Below, in pieces: positions 42,241 to 50,193 of a stretch of DNA of 64,000 nucleotides; the first letter of the stretch is position 1; each line of letters starts with the position of its first letter. The DNA comes from Pseudomonadota bacterium (GTDB taxonomy: Bacteria > Myxococcota_A > Polyangia > Polyangiales > Polyangiaceae), in the NCBI GenBank assembly GCA_023423895.1, contig JAFAER010000095.1, positions 25,645 through 89,644 on the forward strand, in the 5' to 3' direction. Below the pieces are notes generated by a model that was not told the origin of the DNA, made no database searches, and saw only the letters and a program-made list of their open reading frames with translations. Position numbers and translations under genes: made by a program.

Positions 42241-43516
42241 GTTGATCTCCGATTGCCCAGATATCCGTGTTCGACGTTCCTCGGATTCGGACCAGCCGTT
42301 TCGGATTCGGCTCGCCGTTCATCGATACCGTCGAGTATTGGTATTTGCCACCGTTCGAGAAGATATCCGTGCCGTGCAGGACGGTGTTGGCGCCGCCTCC
42401 CAGGCGTCCGGTGACGAACCAGAGAGCGTCGAGCGAGGCACCCCACGTGGAGCTCAGCAGGATGTTCGAGGCCACGGTCGGATGCGACGTGGTTTGCGTG
42501 ATCTTCCCGTCGCCCGTCGCGACGATCTTGGTCACATCGGTGATGCTTTCGCTGACGTAGTTGACGCCGACGAGCTGGTTTTCCGCGACGACTTGATTGC
42601 CATACTGGAAGGCGCCGGGAATCATCGCGAGTCCTTCCCGTGGGCTGCATTCGCCGGTCTCGGTGTCCGCATCACCGTCGGCGACGAGCCGGTACCCGGA
42701 CGCGTCCTTGCGGATCACGATGCCGCATCCGCCGTAGCCCGCCCAGGATCGGCCTCCGACGATCCAGAGGTCATCGGGGCCGGTTCCGACGACGTCACCG
42801 AACGTCACGTTTGACGTATCGCCCTCGGCCGCGTATTCGAGTGTCCAAGTCGCCGGCGCTCCTCCGCCTCCGGGAGACGGCTGGTTCAGGCGATGGACGG
42901 ACCTGCAGAATACGAGATATACGTCGTTCGGACCGGTTCCTCGGACGATGGGAATGTTGACGTGATCGCAGCTCTGCGCGGGTAAGGCTTCCCACGTCCA
43001 TTTGGTTGCGGGCGGTACGGGGCGCTTGCCGCGATACGGGATCCCCCGGATCGAGAAGCTCGAGAAGTCGACGACGACTCGGCTGTAGTAGACCTCGTCC
43101 TCGTTGGGTGCCCAGATCGAGCCGGTGACGCTGAACCCTGTATTGTTGTCGTTGTCGTCGATATACGACCAGGTCTTGGTCGTGCCGTCCCACTCGAGGA
43201 CCTTCGTGCCGACGGTCTCGCTGTCGGCGACCGCGAATGCGCGGTTCGGGAAGGGCCAGATGTCGCCGAGCCGAAGCTCGTCATCGGGGAGCTCCGTCAG
43301 GCACCAGCCGGCGGGGCTGCACGTCGGCGGCTCTCGATACGCATCGCGCGGGGCATCCGCACCAGCGTCGAGCGCCGGTCCGGCATCGAGCAGCAGCCCC
43401 CCTCCATCGTCGGCCGAAACGCCGGGACCCGTGGGGCCGTCATCCGACGTCGCGCACGCGGCGACCGTTCCGAGCGCGATGGAGCCGCATGCAAAAAGGA
43501 AGAGCGCGCGCCTCAT
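42215..43516 (-). CDS. Propeller-like lipoprotein with NDVW-type repeats
   Basis: ATG 43516 gives 433 residues; the signal ends TVAACATS (Cys21). An Asp/Ala-rich linker and a short Cys pair (CSPAGWCL) follow. Repeated 40-60 residue units carry the tag GTGPNDVYLVF, GTGPDDLWIVGG, SLDALWFVTG and SNTDIWAIGD, which mark beta-propeller blades common in myxobacterial secreted proteins. Four to six blades are visible. The start overlaps the upstream gene (ATGA) and the end overlaps the RCC1 gene by 26 bases. A surface role is likely; the binding partner is unknown. Confidence 0.75.
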   Translation of the reverse strand: MRRALFLFACGSIALGTVAACATSDDGPTGPGVSADDGGGLLLDAGPALDAGADAPRDAYREPPTCSPAGWCLTELPDDELRLGDIWPFPNRAFAVADSETVGTKVLEWDGTTKTWSYIDDNDNNTGFSVTGSIWAPNEDEVYYSRVVVDFSSFSIRGIPYRGKRPVPPATKWTWEALPAQSCDHVNIPIVRGTGPNDVYLVFCRSVHRLNQPSPGGGGAPATWTLEYAAEGDTSNVTFGDVVGTGPDDLWIVGGRSWAGYGGCGIVIRKDASGYRLVADGDADTETGECSPREGLAMIPGAFQYGNQVVAENQLVGVNYVSESITDVTKIVATGDGKITQTTSHPTVASNILLSSTWGASLDALWFVTGRLGGGANTVLHGTDIFSNGGKYQYSTVSMNGEPNPKRLVRIRGTSNTDIWAIGDQRALHKTTP

Positions 43517-44724
43517 GGCTTGCCTCCGAGCGAGAGAATCACGCCGTCGCCGCCGATCCAGACGTGCCCAGGCGCAGACGCCCAGACGGCGTAGAGATCC
43601 GGACGGCGGGAGTCGAGGCCGACGACCTTGACCGGCGACCAGCTGGTGCCGTCGTAGTGGAGCACCGTCGCGCCGTTGCCCACCGCCCAGATGTCGTTCG
43701 GCGACGTCCCCCAAACGGCGTTCAGATTTTCGGCGGTGGGCACGTCGACGACGACATCGAACGTGTACGGCTGGCCGGTGTAGTGTCGGATCGTGCCGGC
43801 GCCGCCGACGGCCCAGACGTCGTTCGCCGACGCGACCCAGACCCCTCCGAAGCCTGCCCAGGTCTGGGTATCGAAGGGCACGATGGTTGGCGAGTCGCTC
43901 AGCGCGTCCGTGACGTGGATGGCCGCGCCCGTGTAGCCGACGGCCCAGAAGTCGTCGGCTGTGAGCCCGTGGATGCTCGTCAACTGTCGGCAACCGAGCG
44001 TCGCGCAGGTGCCCGGTGGAAACGGGCTCACGACATCGAAGGCCTGCGTGGCGGGATCGTAGCGAAGGCGCCAGACGCCGTTCGCGCTGTCGTCGATGCC
44101 GAACGCGGGCTCGAGCGACGAGCAGAAGGCCCAGTCCGAACCGGGGACGGACCAGACCGAAGTCAGTCGAGAGTAGGTGCTCAACTCCGGCGGCGCCGTC
44201 GCTGCGCCGGTGTCGAACCAGCCGTCGGGCGACAGCGTTCCGGCGTCGGCGTTCGGGCTCTGGATGACACCGCGCGAGTGAATCGCGAAAAACGAGGACA
44301 GGCCGACCTCGCCCGAGTCGCGCAGCCAGAGCGCGTTGAGCGAATCTTTGCTGCCGATGTCCAGTCGCTTCCACATGGTGCCGTCGAAGTGCGCGACCGC
44401 TCCGCGCGCGCCGGCCGCCCACACGTCGTTGGCCGATCGTCCGCGGATGACGTTGATGCGCGTGCGCGCGTCGAGCGCCCCGCCTGGCGTGCTCGGAGCG
44501 AAGGGCCCCGATGGACAGAGGGCGTCTGGCGTGCACGGCTCTTCGCTCGCATCCGCGTCGTCGAGCGACGCCTCGAGCCCAGCATCCGCGTCGGGGAGCG
44601 GGGTCGACCCGGGAGGATCGCCCGGCGAGGAGCCGTCGTCCGTGGTGGCGCACGCGACGAGCGAGGCCATCGACGATGCCGCTCCGACGAGCGCGGACAC
44701 CGCCAGCATCAAGGCCGTTCTCAT
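43513..44724 (-). CDS. Propeller-like lipoprotein with NDVWAVG repeats
   Basis: ATG 44724 gives 403 residues with lipobox SLVAC (Cys25) and an Asp/Ser/Pro linker. Repeats include SANDVWAAG, TADDFWAVG, SANDVWAVG, SPNDIWAVG and a closing HVWIGGDG, spaced about 40-70 residues apart, with intervening LNAVWG, LNALWL and GVWVAS. This is the same architecture as the next gene and the two are probably paralogs from tandem duplication. The ATGA overlaps on both sides mean the two are made together. A beta-propeller display protein is inferred; enzymatic residues were not seen. Confidence 0.75.
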   Translation of the reverse strand: MRTALMLAVSALVGAASSMASLVACATTDDGSSPGDPPGSTPLPDADAGLEASLDDADASEEPCTPDALCPSGPFAPSTPGGALDARTRINVIRGRSANDVWAAGARGAVAHFDGTMWKRLDIGSKDSLNALWLRDSGEVGLSSFFAIHSRGVIQSPNADAGTLSPDGWFDTGAATAPPELSTYSRLTSVWSVPGSDWAFCSSLEPAFGIDDSANGVWRLRYDPATQAFDVVSPFPPGTCATLGCRQLTSIHGLTADDFWAVGYTGAAIHVTDALSDSPTIVPFDTQTWAGFGGVWVASANDVWAVGGAGTIRHYTGQPYTFDVVVDVPTAENLNAVWGTSPNDIWAVGNGATVLHYDGTSWSPVKVVGLDSRRPDLYAVWASAPGHVWIGGDGVILSLGGKP

Positions 44725-45911
44725 TGGGTCGTCACTCCTCCGCTGCAGGGCTCGACTGCGCAGCGTCCTGCGATGCACGGCTGGCCGCCGGCGATGTCAC
44801 AGGTGTTCCCGCACACTCCGCAATTGCGTGGATCGGAATCGAGGTTGATCTCACAACCGTCCTGGGGATTGCCATTGCAGTCGCCCCATCCCTGCGAGCA
44901 GCCGTAGCGACAAGAGCCGTAGGCGCAGTATCCGATGCCGTTCTGCAGGGCATTCGTCAGCGTGCAATCGTTTCCGCACGCGCCGCAGTTGAGCGGATCC
45001 GAGCCGGTATCCACGCAGACGTTCCCGCAGAGCTCTTTGCCCGGCGGGCAAACGCAGGTCGGTTTGCCGCCTTGATACGGGCGGCACGTCTGTCCCGGAT
45101 CGCAAGCCTTCGTGCACGATCCGCAGCTCGTCGCGGAGAACATGCTGGTCTCGCAACCGTTCTCCGGCTTGCCGTCGCAATCGGCCCACCCATTCTCGCA
45201 CTTGTTCTGGCCACACTCGCCGCCGATGCAGCCGAGATACGTGTGAGCGGAGGGCGTGGTGCCGTCGGGGGGAGTCGAATCGCAGATCGTCCCGCACGCT
45301 CCGCAATTGTCGTCGGAGGTCTGCGTGTCGACACATCCCTGGTCGCCGCAATACGTCTGGCCAAGGTCACAACCACATTTGCCCTTGCCCTGATCGTCGA
45401 CGATGCATGGCTTCGCGGGATCGGGACAGGTGTCGCCGCAGGCGGTGCAGTCGTTGCTCGTACCGAGGTTCGTCTCGCAGTCGTCGTCCGGAAGGCCATT
45501 GCAGTCGGCCGTTCCCTGGCGGCAGGAGAGCTTGCACGTGCCTTCGAGGCAGACGTACGTCGCGTTGCCCGACGCTCCCTCGTAGCAGGAGCGACCGCAC
45601 CCGCCGCAGTTCCGAGGATCGTTCAGCAGGTTCACGTCACACGAGAAGTGAGACGTCGGGCACGTCGCGTAGGGGAAGGGGCACCCCGTCGCCGGACAGT
45701 ACTGGACGAGGCCCGCGTCGCAGCCGGAGTCCTCGGTGCACTCGCCGGGTCCAGCCTCTGCGACGAACGCCGTCGAGCCGTCGGGGTGGGCCGTCGCGAT
45801 CCCGAGGCTCTCGTCGGAGCGCGTAGCGCAACCCGGCGGCGCAGTGACCACGGCCAGTGCGAGACCGGAGAGCACGATCGGGAGCGTTATGCCTTGTCGA
45901 AACGGGATCAC
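44721..45911 (-). CDS. Cys-rich surface lipoprotein (NCGxCG repeats)
   Basis: The 396-residue protein begins MIPFRQGITLPIVLSGLALAV and has a lipobox-like APPGC (Cys28). Its body is a series of disulfide-rich units of 35-50 residues. Examples are NDPRNCGGCGRSCYEG, SNDCTACGDTCPD, SDDNCGACGTICDS, TSCGSCTKACDP, DPLNCGACGNDC and DPRNCGVCGNTCDI, alternating with WADCDGKPENGCE and WGDCNGNPQDGCE. Such units are spread across myxobacterial secretomes. It is the first of five overlapping lipoprotein genes, downstream of the sigma/TPR pair. Confidence 0.85.
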   Translation of the reverse strand: MIPFRQGITLPIVLSGLALAVVTAPPGCATRSDESLGIATAHPDGSTAFVAEAGPGECTEDSGCDAGLVQYCPATGCPFPYATCPTSHFSCDVNLLNDPRNCGGCGRSCYEGASGNATYVCLEGTCKLSCRQGTADCNGLPDDDCETNLGTSNDCTACGDTCPDPAKPCIVDDQGKGKCGCDLGQTYCGDQGCVDTQTSDDNCGACGTICDSTPPDGTTPSAHTYLGCIGGECGQNKCENGWADCDGKPENGCETSMFSATSCGSCTKACDPGQTCRPYQGGKPTCVCPPGKELCGNVCVDTGSDPLNCGACGNDCTLTNALQNGIGYCAYGSCRYGCSQGWGDCNGNPQDGCEINLDSDPRNCGVCGNTCDIAGGQPCIAGRCAVEPCSGGVTTQ

Positions 45912-46012
45912 GGTTGATGAGCTCCAGAGGTGGAGACCGCTCCGCGACGGCGCTTGCGCGTCGGGTGGGCAGCCACTGTCATCGGGGCGAGCGGCCAGAT
46001 GGCGCTAGGGGA

Positions 46013-46747
46013 TCATTCGGAGCGCTGGCCGACGAGACTCCGAATGCGTTGCAGATGAGGCGACGACGGGAATCGTGCCTCGAAGGAAGCGGCGCGCGCG
46101 CGCATCTCGCCGTGGCGTCCGAGCCGGGAGAGCGCATCGATCGCGATGCGCTCGCGCTCCTGGACGAAGGCGCCGCCGGGGCACCGCTCGGAATGCTCGC
46201 GCGTGAGGGAGAGCGCGCGGTTCGCATCACCGGCACGCAGAGCCGCGTCGGCTCGATCGAGGAGCTCGATCTCTCCCGTGCACTCGGGTGCCGGGGGCGG
46301 AGCCACCGCGCGAGCGCGCGCGGGCGGCGTCACCGAAGGGAGCGACTCGACCGCGACGACGGGCGCCGGTGGGAGGAGAGCCTCGGCGCTGACCGCGGGA
46401 GGAGGTGCGGGCGCGATCGAAGGCGCGCCGGTCTCGACGGTCACGGCAGCGAGCTCACGGCCTTCTTGCGTGCCCGCGGATCGCGACGACGTACGCGTGC
46501 CCGCTCGAATGGCCACCGCGGCGAGGCCGGCCACGAGACCCGCCCACAGCAGCCATCGCCACAGAGGAGCGGAAGGCGCCACCGGCGTCCGCTCCGTTAT
46601 CATCGGACCGAGCCGCTTCGACAGCTCCGCCATCTTGGCTTCGGCCGGAAGCTCGGTTCGCTCCGCCCGGATGACGGCGCGCATGAACTCGTCTTCCGAC
46701 GATGCGCCGTCCGTGAGATCTGCCATGCGAATCGGGTCGCGACTCAT
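46013..46747 (-). CDS. Membrane-anchored TPR-like partner of the ECF sigma factor
   Basis: ATG 46747 overlaps the sigma factor stop (ATGA). The 244-residue protein has a cytoplasmic N-terminus of about 60 residues with charged helices (EDEFMRAVIRAERTELPAEAKMAEL), then one membrane helix (LWRWLLWAGLVAGLAAVAI). A Pro/Ala-rich linker and a C-terminal TPR-like helical domain follow (IELLDRADAALRAGDANRALSLTREHSE, FVQERERIAIDALSRLGR, FEARFPSSPHLQRI). Single-helix membrane anti-sigma factors use the same plan. An anti-sigma role is inferred from neighbour, size and topology. No zinc-finger anti-sigma motif was seen. Confidence 0.75.
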   Translation of the reverse strand: MSRDPIRMADLTDGASSEDEFMRAVIRAERTELPAEAKMAELSKRLGPMITERTPVAPSAPLWRWLLWAGLVAGLAAVAIRAGTRTSSRSAGTQEGRELAAVTVETGAPSIAPAPPPAVSAEALLPPAPVVAVESLPSVTPPARARAVAPPPAPECTGEIELLDRADAALRAGDANRALSLTREHSERCPGGAFVQERERIAIDALSRLGRHGEMRARAASFEARFPSSPHLQRIRSLVGQRSE

Positions 46748-47310
46748 TTGAACTCCCTCCGCGCCCGGTAGCGGCGAACGGCCTCCGCGACTTCCTCGCG
46801 CGCCATGCGAAGGCGCCAGTAAGCCGTTTGAGGCGGGCAGCCCACCATCTGAGCGACCTCCGCCATCGGCCGCTCCTCGAGCTCGTAGAGCACGAACACG
46901 GCGCGCTTGTCGGGATCGAGCTGATCGAGGATCGTGCTCAGGACCTCTCGCGCTTGCTTCGCGTTGATGCTCTCGGCCGGAGTCATCGGATCGACCGGTT
47001 CGGAGCCTTCCTCTTCTGCGACCTCGCGCGCGGCGCTGCGGAGACGGCGGTGCTTCGCCGAGACCCGGATGCAGATCCCGTAGACCCAGGATCGTACGGA
47101 AGCGGGGCGCTCGAGCTCTCCGAGCTTCCGGTGGACGACGACGAAGACTTCCTGGAACGCGTCGTCGACGTCCGACTCGGGCACCCCGAGCCGGCGCAGG
47201 AGACGATGAACGTGCGGTCCATGCTCTCGAAAGACCGTAGCGATGTCGAGAGAGGAGCCCACGGACAGCACCGGCGCGTCGCTGACGGAAACAATGGAGC
47301 CCGGTGCCAC
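46744..47310 (-). CDS. ECF-type sigma-70 family RNA polymerase sigma factor
   Basis: The 188-residue protein has region 2 (REHGPHVHRLLRRLGVPESDVDDAFQEVFVVVHRKLGEL, with the DVDDAFQEVF core), SVRSWVYGICIRVSAKHRR and region 4 (LDQLDPDKRAVFVLYELEERPMAEVAQ, then GCPPQTAYWRLRMAREEV). The missing region 3 and the size fit the ECF group. It begins 28 bases after a secreted-protein gene and overlaps the TPR-like gene at its stop. It probably drives the lipoprotein block downstream or its own operon. No ECF-type promoter (GGAAC...) with good spacing was found. Confidence 0.92.
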   Translation of the reverse strand: MAPGSIVSVSDAPVLSVGSSLDIATVFREHGPHVHRLLRRLGVPESDVDDAFQEVFVVVHRKLGELERPASVRSWVYGICIRVSAKHRRLRSAAREVAEEEGSEPVDPMTPAESINAKQAREVLSTILDQLDPDKRAVFVLYELEERPMAEVAQMVGCPPQTAYWRLRMAREEVAEAVRRYRARREFK

Positions 47311-47338
47311 GTTGAATGGTGCTCACCCGGGGCGCCGA

Positions 47339-48517
47339 TTATGGCGAAATCGTACCGAGGCCGCTCAACGAGAGGGAGAAGATGACTTCCTGCGTCGAAT
47401 ACAGCTCGTTTCGAACGTTCCCCGCGTCGAAGTAGGAGAACGCATACGCTTTGAACGGGAGCGTCACGCCGAAATCGAGACGGGCGGCGGAGCCGGTGCG
47501 GTCGAGCTGAAGCGCGGTCCCGGCCGCTGGGCCTGCGATCACGCGGACGCCGTCGTTGCTCTGGCGCACGCCGGTGGTCTCCGGGACGACCGCGCCCCAT
47601 GCGAAGCCGCCGCAACCCTCGAGGTGGCCGCTCGACCAGCGCACGAACGCGAAGCATGCGCGAAGGTGCTGCTCGACCGCCGCGAAGCGAGCTTCGACAT
47701 CGGTACGAACGATCTTCTGCGGCAGAGAGTACCCGGCCTTCCAATGGAAGCTCCAGCGTGGGCCCCATGCGAGGCGTGCGAACGCGAACAGTGTCGCGCT
47801 TGCAGTCGGAAGCACCCCGAGGTTCGTGCCGCCGCCGCCGCCGAGCGCGACCTCGAGCGCGCGCGCGCTTCGACCGACGTGTTGCGGTTGCGCGGCTCGG
47901 AGCACGTCGGGCTGCGAGCCAGGCGGCTCTCGAGGCGTGACGTCGGGCGTGGTGCGCGCCGCAGCTCGTTCCTCCTCCGGAGGTGGCTTCGACGGCGGGG
48001 GCTCAGCGGCTGGCTCGCCGGCTCGGCCGCCGTCCCCGTGCGGGTCGATCATGAGCGCCACCACGAGAACGGCTGCTCGCAGGAGGCTCGCGCAGCTCTG
48101 CGCTTCGAGCTCGCGTGCGCCCAGGAGGACGCCGCGACGATCTCTCTGCAGGACACGAGCGCGAAGTGCCCCGCCTCCAGCGGCGGTCTCCTCGCCTTCG
48201 ATCACGACATCGGCGCGTTCGGCTCCGAAGAACGGCTTCCGCCCGAGCTTGTGCTCGACGCCGTCGCGGAGGGCAGACTCCGTCACGCACGTGTCGGGCG
48301 TCGCGCGAGAGCGCCACGAGAGCGCGAACGTACGCTCGGCGAACGCCGGGCTCGTGATCGCTGTCGACGCGACGAAGGCGCACGCCGCATGGCCGAGCGT
48401 CCGGACGAGGCGGCCGACACGATGACGCGAGCGGTGACGCAACGACGTCACGGTACCGCACGACACCTCCGTGTGGGCCGCCAAAGCCGTGCGCGCGCCG
48501 CGTTTCGACGGGCTCAT
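47339..48517 (-). CDS. Secreted hypothetical protein upstream of the sigma factor
   Basis: The frame from ATG 48517 gives 392 residues. A GTG at 48451 would start closer to the signal segment (LGHAACAFVASTAITSPAFA), which is probably cleaved after AFA. The mature part begins ERTFALSWRSRATPDTC, then carries a hydrophobic LRAAVLVVALMI stretch that may be a second membrane segment. A Pro/Glu-rich spacer follows, then a beta-rich C-terminus (ATLFAFARLAWGPRWSFHWKAG, LDFGVTLPFKAYAFSYF), possibly an outer-membrane barrel. No family is recognised. It is the first gene of the sigma operon and may be a sensor. Confidence 0.65.
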   Translation of the reverse strand: MSPSKRGARTALAAHTEVSCGTVTSLRHRSRHRVGRLVRTLGHAACAFVASTAITSPAFAERTFALSWRSRATPDTCVTESALRDGVEHKLGRKPFFGAERADVVIEGEETAAGGGALRARVLQRDRRGVLLGARELEAQSCASLLRAAVLVVALMIDPHGDGGRAGEPAAEPPPSKPPPEEERAAARTTPDVTPREPPGSQPDVLRAAQPQHVGRSARALEVALGGGGGTNLGVLPTASATLFAFARLAWGPRWSFHWKAGYSLPQKIVRTDVEARFAAVEQHLRACFAFVRWSSGHLEGCGGFAWGAVVPETTGVRQSNDGVRVIAGPAAGTALQLDRTGSAARLDFGVTLPFKAYAFSYFDAGNVRNELYSTQEVIFSLSLSGLGTISP

Positions 48518-48725
48518 CCTGCTCTCGAAAGCCGTTGCCGGGGCTCATTCCCGTCGTGAAATGGGAGCGGTAGGGCGGCCGGTCACGGTGGTTGACACTG
48601 CGCTCCTGCATCGCCAGCGTCCTCGTTCCGACGGAATGAGCTGCGGGGCTCGCGTTTGCGTGCGTATGTCCTCGATCGCGGCTAGGTAATCGGTGCCGTT
48701 CTCACGTACAGAGCCGGAAAGACCC

Positions 48726-50099
48726 ATGACTGCGTTCGATCTCTCTCTCGTCCCCAGGGACGTCTTCACCATCGTCGAGAAGCTGCGAGCGGCGGGCCGC
48801 TATTCGTGGATCGTCGGCGGCTGCGTTCGCGATTCGCTCCTCGGCAAGCCCGTGGCCGACTGGGACGTCGCGACCGAGGCGAAGCCGAACGAGCTCATGA
48901 AGATCTTCCCGCGGGCGATCCCGACGGGGTTGCAGCACGGAACGGTGACGCTCGTGCTCGGCGGCCACCACTACGAGATCACGACGCTCCGCGGCGAGGC
49001 GACCTACTCCGACGGGCGGCGGCCGGACGCGGTGCACTTCGTCGAAGAGATCGAGTCCGATCTCGCACGCCGCGACTTCACGATGAACGCCATCGCCGTC
49101 GATCCGACGAACGGCGCGCTCATCGATCCGTTCGGCGGCCGCAAGGACATCGACGCGAAGGTCATCCGCGCCGTCGGTAGGCCCGTCGAGCGCTTCTCCG
49201 AGGACGGGCTCCGCGTGCTGCGCGCGGCGCGCTTCTCGGCGACCCTCGAGTTCGACCTCGAGCCCGACACCTTCGCCGCGATCCAGCCGACCCTCGACAC
49301 GTATCGCAAGGTCAGCGCCGAACGCGTGCGCGACGAGTGGATCAAGACGATGAAGGCGAAGAAGCCCTCGCGCGCGTTCGACGTGATGCGCGAGTCGGGC
49401 ATCCTCGGCGTGTCTTGTCCCGAGCTCCTCGAGGGGGTCGGGATGGAGCAGAACAAGTGGCACACGTTCGACGTGTGGCGCCACGGAATGGCATGCATGG
49501 ATGCGTGCGTCGGCGATCCGGTCCTCCGCATCGCTGCGCTGCTCCACGACGTGGGCAAGCCGCGTTCGCGCGCGTTCAGCGACAAGACCCAGGACTGGAC
49601 GTTCTACGACCACGACCGCATCGGCGCGGAGATCGCCGACCCGATCTGCGCGCGCCTGCGCTTCTCGACGGACGAGCGCCATCGGATCGTCGCGCTCGTC
49701 CGGCACCACCTGTTCCACTACGACAACTGGAGCGATGCGGCGGTACGCCGTTGGATCCGGCGCGTGGGCAAGGAGCGCATCGAGGACCTCTACGCGCTCA
49801 ACGAGGCGGACATCCGCGGCAAGGCGCCGTCGATCGAAGCGACGAGCCTCGAGCCGCTCGCCGCGCTCAGGGCGCACGTCGAGAAGGTCCTCGCCGAAGG
49901 GGCAGCGCTCTCGACGCGGGATCTCGCCATCGACGGCAACGTCCTCATGAAGCAGCTCGCCCTTCGGCCGGGACGCATCATCGGGGAGATCCTCACGGCG
50001 CTGCTCGAGGAGGTCATCGCCGAGCCCGCGCTCAACACCCCGGAGATCCTCCTCGAGAAGGCGCGCGCCCTCGCCGCAGAGCGAGCCCCGAAGACGTGA
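48726..50099 (+). CDS. cca: tRNA nucleotidyltransferase/poly(A) polymerase family with HD domain
   Basis: ATG 48726 gives 457 residues (a GTG at 48693 would add 11). Motifs: GGCVRDSLLGKPVADWDVAT, the DxD-type catalytic pair of class II nucleotidyltransferases; RRDFTMNAIA; FSEDGLRVLRAARF; and the HD hydrolase segment LLHDVGKPR with following HDR and RHH. The enzyme adds CCA to tRNA 3' ends, and the HD domain can repair or hydrolyse phosphates. A poly(A) polymerase role cannot be excluded by sequence alone. The gene is divergent from the sigma operon, and 208 bases lie between them. Confidence 0.92.
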   Translation: MTAFDLSLVPRDVFTIVEKLRAAGRYSWIVGGCVRDSLLGKPVADWDVATEAKPNELMKIFPRAIPTGLQHGTVTLVLGGHHYEITTLRGEATYSDGRRPDAVHFVEEIESDLARRDFTMNAIAVDPTNGALIDPFGGRKDIDAKVIRAVGRPVERFSEDGLRVLRAARFSATLEFDLEPDTFAAIQPTLDTYRKVSAERVRDEWIKTMKAKKPSRAFDVMRESGILGVSCPELLEGVGMEQNKWHTFDVWRHGMACMDACVGDPVLRIAALLHDVGKPRSRAFSDKTQDWTFYDHDRIGAEIADPICARLRFSTDERHRIVALVRHHLFHYDNWSDAAVRRWIRRVGKERIEDLYALNEADIRGKAPSIEATSLEPLAALRAHVEKVLAEGAALSTRDLAIDGNVLMKQLALRPGRIIGEILTALLEEVIAEPALNTPEILLEKARALAAERAPKT

Positions 50100-50193
50100 C
50101 GTTCGGCAGCGCCGCCGCTGCAGAATCGACGGCCGTGACGGGCGCCTAGCATTTGTGCCGGGGCGGCGCCGGTCGTGGTACTTTCGCCGCGGA

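Noticed and set aside
48545..48772. 75-codon minus-strand frame between the sigma operon and cca
   Set aside because: No ribosome binding site, no family match and a partial overlap with the start of cca; probably chance.
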